Shown here in pieces: positions 45,291 to 58,521 of a stretch of 64,000 nucleotides of DNA (position 1 is its first letter; every line of letters starts with the position of its first letter). Below the pieces are notes generated by a model. That model ran no database searches, was not told the DNA's origin, and saw only the letters and a list, made by a program, of their open reading frames with translations. The position numbers and the translations under genes were made by a program. This DNA comes from Palaemon carinicauda (taxonomy: Eukaryota > Arthropoda > Malacostraca > Decapoda > Palaemonidae), in assembly GCF_036898095.1 (NCBI RefSeq), contig NC_090768.1:49831047-49895046 (forward strand), read 5' to 3'.

Positions 45291-46835
45291 TGAAATATTT
45301 TAAGAATTGATTTAACACTATATATCACAGGTTACTGATTGCTCACAGTTTTGATATGATGATGATAATAATGATTATAACAGTTACAAATGTTATAACG
45401 TTATGCACATCTGATTTGTCTTGATCTGCTTTGCACGAATGCTATGTGCCCTGTGCACAAAGAGAGCGCCGACGTGTAAACGCTTGTGCTGTTCTTGGAA
45501 TGTTTGCCTTGTCCCAGCCTTCATCGATTTTCCCCATCGTTTCCCAGAACGTCATTACGAAATAGTTCAGAGTATGTGAATATTCTAATTGACATTACAG
45601 ACTTCAAAGCTCATTCCGTTGATGTTATCTTACTACGACCAACTTGAATAATCTTCGTAATATTAAAGATATTTCATGTAAATAAGTGTTTTTGTGGAAA
45701 AATCTCATGGATACTATAAAATTTAGAAGTAATGTATAATCGTGATTTCTAATTTAACATTTATCAATACCCAAAAGTGCACAATCATCTCGAACCGTAA
45801 CGAGAAGAACCTTATGACTTCATCATATAAAGGGACATTCTCGTCTAATTCGTATAAGCTGAGCAATTTCAAGGAAAAGATATAAAAGACGTATTTCATG
45901 AGACGATGGAGGGGGATTACGTGTGAGCTCATGTCTGAAACAGATCATAATACCTTGGAATAACAATATTATCTTGAAGGATAAATGTTATATATTATTC
46001 CGTTCATTGCCTGCGAGTACTGATCTTCTAGAATGGGAGATCGATAACCCACAAAGGAAAGGTTACAGGGCCAGTTGAGTGGCTTCTAGGCTCTCTATCT
46101 TCCACGATGTCAGGCATATTAAATTGGATATGGTTATGGAATCTGGTATATGTTACGAGCGCGTTAACTATTAAGTGGACATCTATAGGGGGACGTAAGC
46201 TGGTAGAGAGGTCACATGTTAACCCTAAAGAAACCACTGATTATGAAATAGTCTGAATTCACGAGTTGAAGTACTGATAGATAAACGTGAACATGTTCTT
46301 GACTTTATCACTCATCTCTATGCAATTGAAAGATTTTATGGCAGCGATATGTCTTTTTGTTTGCTAATTTCGGTGAATGCTTTCTCCTTAAGGGCGACAA
46401 GAATTACAATGAAAATAGGATGTAGCTATTTGATGGGATTTCGGGGAAACCTCACCTAGCATAACTCGAATTAATCCTCGCCTTTTTCGTAGGAAAGGTC
46501 TTCCTCCGACATTACTCGTTTGCTTTGGCCTTTTATATTGTGGTCGGGAGTTCTCCTGATCAGTTGTTATTGTAGTTATTATTATTATTTTTATTATTAT
46601 TATTAGCAGCAGCAGCAGCAGCAGTAGTTGTAGTAGTAGTAGTATCAATTTTTTATTGATGGTTCACCTGGCTGGAAGTATTTATATTAAAATTATTAAA
46701 CTGAAAATGCAAACATAAAATTGTCTTGCAAGTTTTTTTAAAGGCTATTACGTATGATTCACTTAACTAATTGTATTCATTCCCTTTATTAAATGATCTG
46801 CCATATTCTGCCCCGAATCAAACGCTTTGTTTAAG

Positions 46836-47116
<281 letters not shown>

Positions 47117-47504
47117 ATACTGTATATAAATAGAAGTTATTGAAATTCAAAACCAATTTATTTCTCATTCATATTTTCATCTTCATAAGAATGTTGACTG
47201 TAATCATTATTAGGTTGTTAATTTCGTGTAATTACGTTGAATCAACTTCTTACATCATATGATTATGCAATTTACGTCTTTACAGAATTTTTTCTCCTTA
47301 TTTCCTCATTGCTTACGGCATTAATAATTAATGAACGCAATTGTTAAGAGACTTCTGTAGTGAATATGTAATCTGCAATCTAGACAAACAAACATTCCTA
47401 AAGGCATTAAAAAAAAAACTTGAACATTTTGGTGTACATTTTTAGGCTGTCATTGTTCTCTTAAATTGCTACTGTATGTATTGTTAATTTGTTCTTTTCA
47501 TTTA

Positions 47505-47622
47505 TTTATATCCTTATTCCCTTTCCTCACTGGGCTATTTTTCCCTGTTGGGGGCCCCTGGGCTTATAGCATCTTGCTTTTCCAATTGTGGTTGTAGCTT
47601 GGATAGTAATAATAATAATAAT
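47505..47622 (+). repeat. LINE 3' tail with (TAA)n end
   Basis: CCTTTCCTCACTGGGCTATT, GGGCTTATAGCATCTTGCTT and TTGTAGCTTGG lead into (TAA)n at 47607-47622. Confidence 0.8.
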
Positions 47623-47653
47623 AATTTAGTCAAAGTGGCAGTGCTATTAATAC

Positions 47654-48105
47654 TTGACGAGTAACTTTCTAACTGGAGAGCCTTATGGGTTAGAAAATTC
47701 CATTAAAAGATTATTTAATTTGAAACTAATTCAAGAAGTGGGACAGAAAATCCTCGTTGGGTATTATAAACACTTACTCGACATTTTATCCGGTCTAGAT
47801 CTATTGGGATGGTCTTTCACTGTCTTGGGTAAGAGTTCTCTTGCTTGAGGGTACACTAGGGCACATTATTCTATATTATTCAATTTCCTTTTGTTTTGTT
47901 AAAGTTTTTATAGTTTATACAGAGTATATTTATATTAATATTGTTAATGTTCTTAGAATATTTTATTTTTCCTTGTTTCTTTTCCTCACTGGGATATTTT
48001 CCCTGTTGGAGCCCCTTGGCTTATAGCATCCTGCTTTTCCATCTAGGGTTGTAGCTGAGCAAGTAATAATAATAATAATAATAGTAATAATAATAATAAT
48101 AATTA
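47654..48105 (+). repeat. Longer LINE 3' end with (TAA)n tail
   Basis: Same tail as above at 47985-48105, preceded by about 330 bp of 3' region including a frame with LLDILSGLDLLGW near 47780-47815. This probably is untranslated LINE 3' sequence rather than a gene. It ends in an imperfect (AAT)n. Confidence 0.6.
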
Positions 48106-48934
48106 ATGTCAGATTGGCAGCTCTTTCACGACACAACAAATGAAGAGAAACCAACTTTGCACGACCCCTTGCGGTAGGATAGGGCCTCTTGCCCAACTGA
48201 GTGCATCACTTAACTAATCCGATAAGATTTATATCAGGAATACCATTTACGTCGTTTCGCATCAAGGAAGAGGAAACTCCTTAAACAAGTCTTGCCTCAT
48301 CTGCATATCTTACTCTCTCAATTTCAAGGCCGGCTGTCATTTCGCTAGAAAATATAAGCATGATGTGGTCGAGGTCAATTTCCCCCCATGGAAAACCAGA
48401 ATTGTCTTGTCTCACCAAATTCAGCGGCATACTACTGCTTATGGTCACTTGGAATATGTGAGGGAAATCCATTTCCTGAGTTATAAGTTTCTCGAAGGAC
48501 GCTTTATGGTGACCTAAGAAAAATTAGCGGAACTAGACTGATGCTGAACAGGTTATAACTTCTATCTGTTATTTATGTCTTAGAGAAAACCATACACTGT
48601 CTTGACGAGTACCACAAAACAATGATTGGACGCTATCTAATTCGGACCAACTATATAAAGATACTTCAAAATATTTTTTTAAACTACCATAAAAACACGG
48701 AAATGAAGGGAATTGTGCTTTTATTACAAATATGTGCATTCAGACCTTGTCTACAATCGTCATATTAAATAAACAGCAAAAAGATTTACTTAACCAAAAT
48801 GGGAGGAAGCCGCAAAAGATGTTTTAGGGAAAATAATGATATAACCACAAAAAAGACTTTCACTATTTAATTTTCCCTGTAGGTTACATTGAATATATAT
48901 TTTTCTAATGTTGCATATCTCTTTCTTCCAACAG

Positions 48935-49076
48935 ATTCCCCAGCAAGATCAGCCGAGAACAGCATGTCGCCCACGCTTACGTTCCTGTAGGCGTCGCTGC
49001 ATTACTCAGGGAGTACCCGACTTTGGTCGCCCAAGCAGTGCACGCGTTTTGCAAGAGAGATGTCATTGATAATAAG
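48935..49076 (+). CDS. ecd: Ecdysoneless (ECD/SGT1) orthologue, internal exon
   Basis: ECD is a conserved nuclear and cytoplasmic protein needed for cell-cycle progression and for U5 snRNP/Prp8 function. The Drosophila gene was found through ecdysone deficiency. This exon encodes FPSKISREQHVAHAYVPVGV, AALLREYPTLVAQAVHAF and CKRDVIDNK. Human ECD has the matching P-x-K-I-x-x-x-x-H-R-A-H-x-x-x-P-x-G-I ... L-V-A-A-A-V-x-A-F-Y-x-R-D-P-I-D. The exon has acceptor caacag ending at 48934 and donor gt at 49077. Its first base completes a codon from an upstream exon. The exons encoding the N-terminal roughly 250 residues are not visible upstream. Confidence 0.92.
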
Positions 49077-49642
49077 GTAGGCTTGACACTGATTGTAGAC
49101 CGCGTAAAATTAACTAGGGCAAACGTTTCATTTTCCTTTTTTTTTCTCTTTTTTTTCTTTTTTTTTTTTCTTTTTTTTTATGTTATAATAATTTGTAGGA
49201 AGATAAACGAGTTCATTTATTTGCACAGGATTGCATGCGACATAGCTCTGCTATAAAGAACCATGATGCAACTCTCTCGTTATTCAAACAGGTTAATCTT
49301 CAAAAATATTTCCACATATAAGGCAATAGATAATATTTATAGAACTGCAAGAGAGATGTCATTAATAATAAGGTAGGCTTGACACTGATTGTAGACCGCG
49401 TAGAATTAACTAGGGCAAACGTTTCTTTTTCTTATTTTTCTTTTTTCTTTTTTTCTTTTTTTTTCTTTTTTTTATGGTACAGTAATTTGTATGAAGATAA
49501 ACGAGTTGATTTATTTGCACAGGATTGCATGCGACATAGCTCTGCTATAAAGAACCATGATGCAACTATCTCGTTATTCAAACAGGTTAATCTTCAAAAG
49601 TATTTCCACATATAAGGCAATAGATAATATTTATAGAACTGC
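49050..49642 (+). repeat. Tandem duplication (about 296 bp) of ECD exon end, donor site and intron start
   Basis: Copy 1 runs 49050-49345 and copy 2 runs 49346-49642. Copy 2 repeats the last 27 bp of the exon with one change (GTCATTGATAAT to GTCATTAATAAT), the donor AAGgtaggc, a long T/C tract, and GATTGCATGCGACATAGCTC. The copies differ mainly in the length of the T/C tract and a few substitutions. Copy 2 carries no acceptor upstream of its exon fragment. Confidence 0.93.
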
Positions 49643-49943
49643 TTGTTGTGGGTTAGCGTTTACGACTTACAAAGAACAGACAATAGGTGTCCCGGGGGGA
49701 GGGGGGGGGGGGGGTTTGAGCTGTTTCTAATCGATACTTGGTGGGCTAGAGATATTACTTATGCCCGTTCCTAGACTATCGAGAAGTGGGTCATGGAATG
49801 GGTGCGGCTTCAAAGAACAACTTTTAATCGAAGAAATGCTACGGGAGAAAAAGGGGGAACTGGCATGGCGATACTAATAAGAGCAGTATAGTTTAATGTA
49901 GCCAGGTCACAAGATTTCAGTTTGATATCACATGGCTATTTGT

Positions 49944-49946
<3 letters not shown>

Positions 49947-49986
<40 letters not shown>
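49947..49986. repeat. (GA)n microsatellite
   Basis: About 40 bp of GA repeats. A G-rich run (GGGGGGAGGGGGGGGGGGG) lies upstream at about 49695-49715. Confidence 0.9.
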
Positions 49987-49990
<4 letters not shown>

Positions 49991-50878
49991 TGCCTCATAT
50001 ATTATAGAAAGATTTAATGATTTAAAGGTTTAATATAGTAATAGGCTATAGAGATATTTTCCTGATACTCGTACTTAATGTAATGCATTGTATGTCGTGT
50101 AAAGAAAGCGAACTATATTTCACGAATTTAATGCATAGTACTAGTAGTAAAGGGCGAAATAATTCACCAGGAATGTAATGCTAGATAAATTCCAAGTCAT
50201 TCAAGAGATAGTGAAAGATGTATGAAGCATATGTTCGAGAGAAGGGGGAGAGCGGTTTTAAGGGAGTTTTTTGTGTTTTTTGTGTATTTTATGTAGTCGA
50301 AAGAAATTACTTCAGGAATTTAGTATTTTATGAATGTCATTTATTAGAGGGATATTATAAAAGATTTTGGGTGGGTTTAATACATTGAGTATTTTTTATA
50401 ATGTTGATTTATTCTAAACGGGTTTATAGAGGACTAGATGAGACATATTTCCTCTTAATATAAAGACGTATAAGAGATTTGCATATATTTCAAGAAAGAT
50501 ACAGAAACGAAGACAATTTACCATGTTGCAAAAGGGACTTGGTTCTCGAAGCATTGCGGAAGAACGCTGTGGTTTTTTTAAATATAGGTTTTATCCCCCA
50601 AGCGTTGTCATTTTGTTGCGGAATTGAATGTGTATTTCTAACCCAGTGGTCACGAATAATACCCGAGGGGAATTTCAAGACGCGTATCCTTGTGCTGCGG
50701 GATATGCAGTTTGTATGCGTGGTTGGCACTGGCGGTCAAATACTTTCTCTGCGGTTACTTGGCCTTTCCTTAATAAAAACTCCGAATTGGCGTTTTCTTA
50801 AAGATGGGGGAACTGACATCAGTCATTTAAATGTGCGATGATTAACCTACTTAGATGGTAATTTAAAAATGGGGATTA

Positions 50879-51088
50879 GCGGTTGAAAATGTTCTTTTGT
50901 CTTCATAAGCGGTTGAAAATGTTCTTTTGTCTGCATAAGCGGTTGAAAATGTTCTTTTGTCTTCATCAGCGGTTGAAAATGTTCTTTTGTCTTCATCAGC
51001 GGTTGAAAATGTTCTCTTGTCTGCATAAGCGGTTGAAAATGTTCTCTTGTCTTCATAAGCGGTTGAAAATGTTCTTTTGTCTTCACAG
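50879..51088. repeat. 30-bp minisatellite, seven copies
   Basis: The unit is GCGGTTGAAAATGTTCTTTT followed by GTCTTCATAA. Copies vary at CTTCAT/CTGCAT, TAAGC/TCAGC and TTTT/TCTT. Because the period is a multiple of three with few stops, it creates repeated open frames on both strands. It is not a protein repeat of known type. Confidence 0.95.
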
Positions 51089-51340
51089 TTTACAATCTCT
51101 TTGTTTTGTCCTAATGCTCTTATGATACAACGGCAGATAGCAGTTCCGTGTAGCATTCGATTCATTTCTTATATGGCCTGGTTATTAGGAGAAGTAATTG
51201 ATTCTAAGGTTAATCATATGTCAGGGTCATGCAATGAGAGCTTTGCGTGCTAACTTGGTATACTATTTATAAAATATGTCGAACTTAGTTCGTCTCTACG
51301 CCTCATGGAGTCATTAACGAGATTGCAAGCGACCTTCTGC

Positions 51341-51341
51341 G

Positions 51342-51376
<35 letters not shown>
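51341..51376. repeat. Poly-T tract
   Basis: About 33 T in a row. An antisense poly-A tail of a retroposed sequence is possible, but nothing recognisable adjoins it. Confidence 0.85.
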
Positions 51377-51380
<4 letters not shown>

Positions 51381-51794
51381 GGGTTGCTTCCATAAATGTT
51401 ATGTCTATTTAATGAGAATTGCAATATGAGCCTTTATTTTTTGGAACGATAATAAAAACTCAATGTTAAATGAAAGAATATTTCCCCTATATTCTGACAA
51501 CGTAATTGGAGAATAGATTAATATGATTAGAAAAAATATTTTAATTATTTCTGTTTTGGTGAATGGTAATCGTATAGGTTTGTTCTTGCTTTTAATTAAT
51601 AAAAGTAGTTAAAATAATAAAAACATGACGGTCTCGTGTTAATAGCTGAAGCAATAAGTAGTGGTAGTTTTGTGAGGATGGTGTAGCTTTCGTTAGCTCT
51701 TGAAAGATAAATTTCACAAGGTCCCATTCACTAAATTATGATAAGGATAATGTAGTTTGTATTTACATATAGTGATGCATATTAATTTTAAATT

Positions 51795-51795
<1 letters not shown>

Positions 51796-51828
<33 letters not shown>

Positions 51829-51893
51829 CTCTCTCTCCTCTCTACTCTCTCTCTTCTCTCTCCCTCTCCTCTCTCTCTCTCTCTCTCTCTCTC
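51796..51893. repeat. Interrupted (CT)n microsatellite
   Basis: About 98 bp of CT broken by CC and one TA. Confidence 0.95.
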
Positions 51894-53125
51894 AACTTCA
51901 GTTATCTTTAGTGCAATTTATTCAGATCGTTTTAGGGTTATTTCCAATGGTTTTAGCTGGAGTTCGTTCATTTTATATTCTTTATGAAAGTAGCATACGA
52001 AAACACTTTAGTTCGAAGGAATAAAAGAATTTCGGATGGAAAGTCCTTATAAGCAGTTTTCACTTGAAAAGTTCTATTCATTCGGACTGTTGTGTTTTTT
52101 CTATATTACTTAGTTAACTTTTTTTAACCTTCAAACCTCTTTAGAAACTGTTTTTTTTTTTTTTCATAAATTTTTAGTTTTACTACACTAGCAGATTCTT
52201 TTTTTTTTCCTTCTTCACTTTTCACTTATACTGGAGGGGGGGGGGGGGTATTCTCTTTCGCACCTTCCAAATTGTCAGTCAACTTCGACCCCAATTTTGG
52301 TTCTCATTATCCTCTTTATTACGAAAGTCGCTTGACCTTATGGAACTGTGGCACAGTGAACCCACCTCTTCCAATCAAAGCGATCTTGCAATTAATTTCG
52401 TTCAGCCAGGTAATAACCATTTTATACCACAGTAGATATAATTTTCCTCATACTGTACTAACATTGTTACAATACATTCCAGCAAACTGTCCAGCCTTAC
52501 CCTTGACAATGAACCTACCAGTTATCCTTCCAATACCCTATCTTATAACTTTGGATTCATACTGATAATACTACCATCATATACCTTTAAACTATGATAA
52601 ATGCACATACAGTCTCAGAAACTTTATACTCCCTCTCTTCAAGCTTGGACTGAATGAACTAACTGTTTCTAAATTCACACAATTCAATTTCAGTGACACC
52701 ATCCTTGAATGAACACATTTGTATCCTGTCACACATCTCTTCTACAGTTTACATGACACACCAATATTTGTGTTCTTCCAACCCCAACTTCCGTCTGCAG
52801 CACCAGACACACAATCGCTTCCTGTCCATTACACCTTGTGCTTTTACTTTCCTTTGACTAGGGGCCGGACAGCTAAGCTAGTTCTCTCTAAATATATACA
52901 ACTATTATACATTTATTCTCATATATATCATAGCTTTGCATATTCAGAACCCCATAAAACTCGAAGCCACAGCAATGTGATTTGTGTTTTTGTTAGTAGT
53001 ATAACGGATGTTATGAAAGAGTGTCCAAATTCATTAAAAGTGAAATTCCTCGTCATATTTGAGGGTCAGTGTTATTATGGGGGATGTCGGTGTTCTGCTG
53101 GAAAGGAAAAATGTGTCGTGAGGTG

Positions 53126-53475
<350 letters not shown>

Positions 53476-55904
53476 AATGTATATATGTGGGTGGGTGGGG
53501 CCGCTCGTGAGTGATGGCCATGAGGGTAAATGTATCATCAAAATGGGACATCCATCTAATTGTATCTCCCTTTCATTTTGATGTAAAATAAATTATATGA
53601 ATATTGTACAAGCGTTTATAGTTTACATTTACGTTGCCAGGGAGAGATAGATAAATAGATAGAATGAGATTGCTGTCATTTTTAATGAAAAGAAATCCTC
53701 CCGGTCATGTTTGTGTAACTTAGGAAATTTGTAATGATATAGAGATTACGTTGTTTCAGTTTTATAACTTTTAATTATACGGGATGTATTTTCGTCTTTT
53801 CTCCCATAAGATAGAAGATGCATAAGTGGCATGTTTTATCTGACTCCGCTTAATTTTTCTCTAGTACTGATCATGCCTATATCAAGGGTACTCGTACTGT
53901 TTCTTGGTTTTTATAACGGCTATTGCATATAGAAAGTCATGTTCTATCTTAACCATTCGGAAAGTTGTAATAAATGACTTGCAAGTCGTGGTAATCACAA
54001 TTGTTGCTCCCAAGTTTTTTCTGACTCCGAGTCTCCTCCCTTCGCTGTGATTCTGTCTAGAACTCAGAAGACACACATTCGTAGAGAACAAGCATTATCA
54101 ATATATTTTATCTCTATTTATCTCTAGTGTCCTCGTGACCTCTATCTTGGCATAGCGGAAGTTATTTGCCTCTGTTATCTGTCCTGGTGACGGATGGCGG
54201 TTCCCTTTTGGACCGCTTTAGTCATGTCCTTGTGGAAGCCCTTCCCCTTCTACATGTCTCTTGTGGGGAGGGGGGAGTTTTCATCTATTATTTATTTGCT
54301 ACATCATTGCCGCCCTTCGCTTTCATAATCATTATTATTGGTACGAGTTTTTTTACGTCCTTCTTTTGTTCTTTTGGGTGATTTTTCGATATTGAAAGAT
54401 TTGAAAGTTATTGAGGACAATTTTATAACCTTAGTGTCAAGGGATTGTGAGGAAAATTATAACGAAAACTATCTCCTCTAAAGATTGTGTTTGATGATAA
54501 AATAGGGAAAGTAGTCTCGATTTGTTTTCCTCCGATAGCAATCAATATGATTGTTTGCACATTATCAGTTCTTTCCTCATACAATATCTGTTGTAGAGGA
54601 ATTAACGAAAGATATAGAACTCATACTGTTATTTGATTATGTTCGGTCATCTTTAGTAGATCGCATCGCTATATTAGCTACGAACTTCTTTTCCTGATTG
54701 TCTGTTTTGTGCAGGAAATTCGACCTAATGCAAAATTCACCTTTGGTTGAATAACTTTGAAGTTTATAGAGTAAGTTGGATCACTGATGGTGAAATGGAC
54801 CATTCTTGGGACAATTGTTTCTGCAGGAAAATACTGTCACGCCCATCTCCGAGGAGAGACATTTTGTCTGTTTATTTTTGCGAAGACCTTTCTTGTTGAC
54901 GGAAATAGGTCTGTTCGCAATGTCAATTCCCGTCCTTCCCCTTTTCCAAGAAAAATGGTTTTTGTTGAGGTCACGCATCACACCTGAGAGGGAAGGTGTG
55001 TTCTTGTCACACGCCATGGTGTCCTCATTTTCTGTTCTCTTTGTTCTGAGACGGCCTTCTTTCCCTCCTTCCTTCCTATGTATGTTTGGCCACAATCCCT
55101 AGCGCGCAAAGCCGTATCGAACGCAATCTGCGTGACAGGAATTCCATGCGTATTGAGGTCAGCCAGGATGGCCATGCATCACACAACAAAATTGATTGCT
55201 CTCCACCCTTTACTCTATAGCTAGTCCAAAAAGTAGGTCAGGTGGGCGAAGTTTGAGCCCTGAGTGGTAATCATGCTGCACAAATTTACCCTAACAAATA
55301 AATGACTCTCTGCATTTGTAATGTGCGCTCTCGACAATGTGTAAAGTATGTCTCAAATGTTTGAGCTGGGTTTATTGTCCTTTGGATTCTAGATTTCTGA
55401 CTCAGGGGGGGTGGGGGGGGGGATAGATTACCTTATGGAAACAGAAGCGACTATAACTGCTGAGGCAAATGCTATCAGAGGGGTCTTCGTCCCCTCACCC
55501 TTTTCCCCCTGTATGACTCCAAAATGCAAAGTTTAAAATTATGAAAAGATGAAAACTATTTTTCAAAGTATTGAGGAAGAATTGCTTGGCTTTCATTTAT
55601 ACATCCACATATACTTTATTACTAAATTCTTCCAAAGAAACACCCCTCTGAAAAACGTCGAATGTTGCATGTTCTCCGAACGTCTGTCTTTTTGCCCCAC
55701 TTAATAAATCAAGGACTAAATTAAGTTGACATTTAACCCTAGTAATTTTACATTGAGTGATAAGTGCCCGAGTCATTCCTCGGGTTATCATCTTATCAAC
55801 CACGAGACTTCTTAAGTAGTAAGAAAAAGAATTTTATTAGTAGGGAAATTATCGCATTACCACATCTCAAGTTATGATATTTGCATATGATTTCTTACGT
55901 TAGA

Positions 55905-56240
55905 CAGCGTTAAAAAGAGCTGACCAGGAAGACTACACGTTTGTCTCTGCCTGGTGTTTGCCAGTCGGGGGTTCGAGTCCCGCTCAGACTCGTTAGTGCC
56001 ATTAGTGTCTGCAACCTTACCATCCTTGTGAGCTAAGGTTGGGGGGTTTTGGGGGAGCCTATAGGTCTATCCGCTGAGTCATCAGCAGCCACTGCCTGGC
56101 CCTCCCTGGTCCTAGCTTGGATGGAAAGGAGGCTTGGGCGCTGATTATATATAATATGGTCAGTCTCTAGGGCATTGTGCTGATTGCTAAGGCAATGTCA
56201 CTGTACCTTGCCTCTGCCATTCATGAGCGACCTTTAAACA
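55905..56240 (+). repeat. tRNA-derived SINE (longer copy)
   Basis: The B box GGTTCGAGTCC is at 55970-55980 in a tRNA-like arm (CAGTCGGGGGTTCGAGTCCC). The unique body from about 56010 matches 5520-5775. A clear A box is not seen in the 60 bp upstream, so the head is degraded. A T run at 56268-56295 follows the body by about 30 bp. Confidence 0.7.
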
Positions 56241-56263
56241 TTTAAACTATTGCGGCACATTTA

Positions 56264-56298
<35 letters not shown>

Positions 56299-56642
56299 GA
56301 GAGAGAGAGAGGGGAGAGAATGTTTTAACTCCATATAATTTCTAGACCGTAAATTAATCTATCATTTAGTACTGTATTAGTGACATGTATTTGCAATATG
56401 GAAATACTCAACCTACTCTTGATATAGAAAGTTTTTTAATTATAGTATTGCTAATTCAAAATAAGATTTCGGAAATTATATAGACAAAAATTTGTAAGTA
56501 ATTTTTCGAAAATCAAATGTGAACCTGTAGATTTTTTCATATATTTCCAGATCCAGTTATTGTAATATTTTATTATGATTAATACGGTATAAACCTTTAT
56601 GTTATGTAATCTTTCTACGAATATGCTACTATAATCTATGTA

Positions 56643-56647
<5 letters not shown>

Positions 56648-56720
<73 letters not shown>
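56648..56720. repeat. (AT)n microsatellite
   Basis: About 72 bp of pure AT. Confidence 0.95.
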
Positions 56721-56725
<5 letters not shown>

Positions 56726-56943
56726 ATATTCAAGTTTATATACCCCAAGGTGCCTTCAGATATCGTTAGCATATGATTTCCATCCAGTCTTTTCGGATGA
56801 GATCCCAGTCCCTATTGTGCCTTCCTTCTCCCCCACAGTCGACTAACTACCAAATACACACTTTACAATCTAGTTCAAGAGGCAAACTTGGATTCAAATG
56901 AAAGTGAATGAATCCAAAGTTTGTAGTATTGAACAGCAAAACA

Positions 56944-57275
56944 TCAGTGTTGCCAGATGGGTTAGACTAAAAATCCCCAAAACTCATGATAAAATATCCC
57001 TAAAACAGCGCAAAAATCCCCATTATCACAATTATACTTTCTTCTGATCCTGTAGGCTTTACTAATGTATTAATTACTCACTGTACTTCAAGCAAATGAA
57101 TTGCAACAATAGAAAGGAAATATAAATTACTCACTATACTTCAAGCAAATTAATTGCAACGATAGAAAGGTTTACTCATCCTTGTTTCTTCATCACAGAA
57201 ATTTGTACGGAATATCCCCATCAGACACCAAAAATCCCTAAATCTAGTGATAAATCCCCATACCTAGCAACACTG
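56944..57275. mobile_element. MITE with CAGTGTTGC inverted ends (hAT-like)
   Basis: Starts CAGTGTTGCCAGATGGG and ends TACCTAGCAACACTG. Both ends continue into repeated AAAATCCCC/AAATCCCTA motifs in inverted arrangement. CAG-T-G-T-T-G-C ends are typical of many hAT elements. An 8-bp target duplication is not evident. It contains an internal tandem duplication of about 56 bp (ACTTCAAGCAAATGAATTGC and a variant). Confidence 0.65.
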
Positions 57276-57546
57276 TCTGTCCCCTTCAGACGGAAATAGA
57301 ACCGGCTCTCTTGACGATAATTCAATGCAATGGTTTATGTACCGTTTCTCATTATTTGGTAAAGATTACGTAATTCTTTTATCTACATCAGATGACCTAA
57401 AAGATATTTGTATTAGGTTATTTGGAATGAATTAAAATTATATGTCGTAATAGATTATAATTCTGCTCCTGATAATATAGATAATGAGTTGTTGTTTGAA
57501 AAAGTAATAAGAATGGTAATATTTTGTATCAGTTTTACGATATATC

Positions 57547-57548
<2 letters not shown>

Positions 57549-57590
<42 letters not shown>

Positions 57591-57690
57591 CCAAGCTACA
57601 ACCTTAGTTGGAAAAGCAAGATGCTATAAGCCCAGGGGCTCCAACAGGCAAAAATAGCCCAGTGAGGAAAGGAAATAAGGAAATAAATAA
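57549..57690 (-). repeat. LINE 3' tail with (TAA)n end, antisense
   Basis: (TTA)n at 57549-57590, then CAAGCTACAACCTTAGTTGG, GCTATAAGCCCAGGGGCTCC and AGCCCAGTGAGGAAAGGAAA. Confidence 0.85.
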
Positions 57691-58254
57691 ACGAAGAGGA
57701 CAAATTAACAATAAATCATTCTAAAATAAGTAACAACGTCAAAACAGACATGTCATATATAAACTATTAACAACATCAAAAACAAATATCTCATAAATAA
57801 ACTATAAAAAAAACTCATGTTAACGTTAACGTTATCCATATTCTTTGATAATTGTTATTACTTGTACGCTTTATTGTACCTGTATGCAATAAATTACATA
57901 TTCATTACAAACAGAACTACTGTATATGAAAAGATAGTTGTATGAGGTAATGTAGGTAGATTGTTATTTCATCCCTTCATATTAAGTTTACCCTCAGATA
58001 CCATATTCATATTAATATTACTATTTAAAAATAACGAAAACACTTTAAACAATATACTCTTAGGGGCTGTCTAAGGCAAGAGCCCGTGTCTTTCACAACG
58101 GTAAGGCAATCTGACAGACAGACAGACAGATTGTTATTTTATTCCAACTGTAAGAAGACCCATGAGGGTATGTAGAAGGTCGTAGGAACAGTATTTCTCA
58201 GTGATTTATCTTTCACTGGAAGTACTGTAGACTTCCATTGAGGTTTCGATAAAT

Positions 58255-58358
58255 TTTCATATTCTATTTTTCCCTATTGGAGCCTTTGGGCTTATAGCAT
58301 CTTGCTTTTCCAACTAGGGTTGTAACTTGGCTGGTAATAATAATAATAATAATAACCA
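58255..58358 (+). repeat. LINE 3' tail with (TAA)n end
   Basis: GCTTATAGCATCTTGCTTTT, CCAACTAGGGTTGTAACTTG and (TAA)n at 58336-58358. Confidence 0.8.
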
Positions 58359-58521
58359 TCTAATAGTTTTGAAACTTGAAAAAATTTAACCTGGTTCAGT
58401 GTTTACTCCATGCTTAACATGATAAATTCTCATTGAATTTTCTACTTCTAAATTTCAAACTCGACATTCAAAAACGTCTGGTAGTACTTTTCAGCCTTTC
58501 AAAATATTGAAGGCTGACTAT

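Noticed and set aside
46028..46237. 69-codon antisense frame in a less AT-rich stretch, considered as a hidden exon
   Set aside because: No similarity to ECD or any family I recognise, and no convincing splice sites around it.
50479..50841. 120-codon open frame in the ECD intron
   Set aside because: No recognisable motif, no splice context and no neighbouring coding pieces. Chance or an unknown old repeat is more likely.
50847..51165. Regular 30-bp repeats that could be mistaken for a CRISPR array or a repeat protein
   Set aside because: There are no unique spacers: the whole period repeats. The context is a eukaryotic intron, and open frames occur on both strands because the period is a multiple of three.
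55960..55990. A tRNA gene
   Set aside because: Only the B-box arm is tRNA-like, no cloverleaf can be drawn from the upstream 60 bp, and the following body is shared with a second SINE copy.
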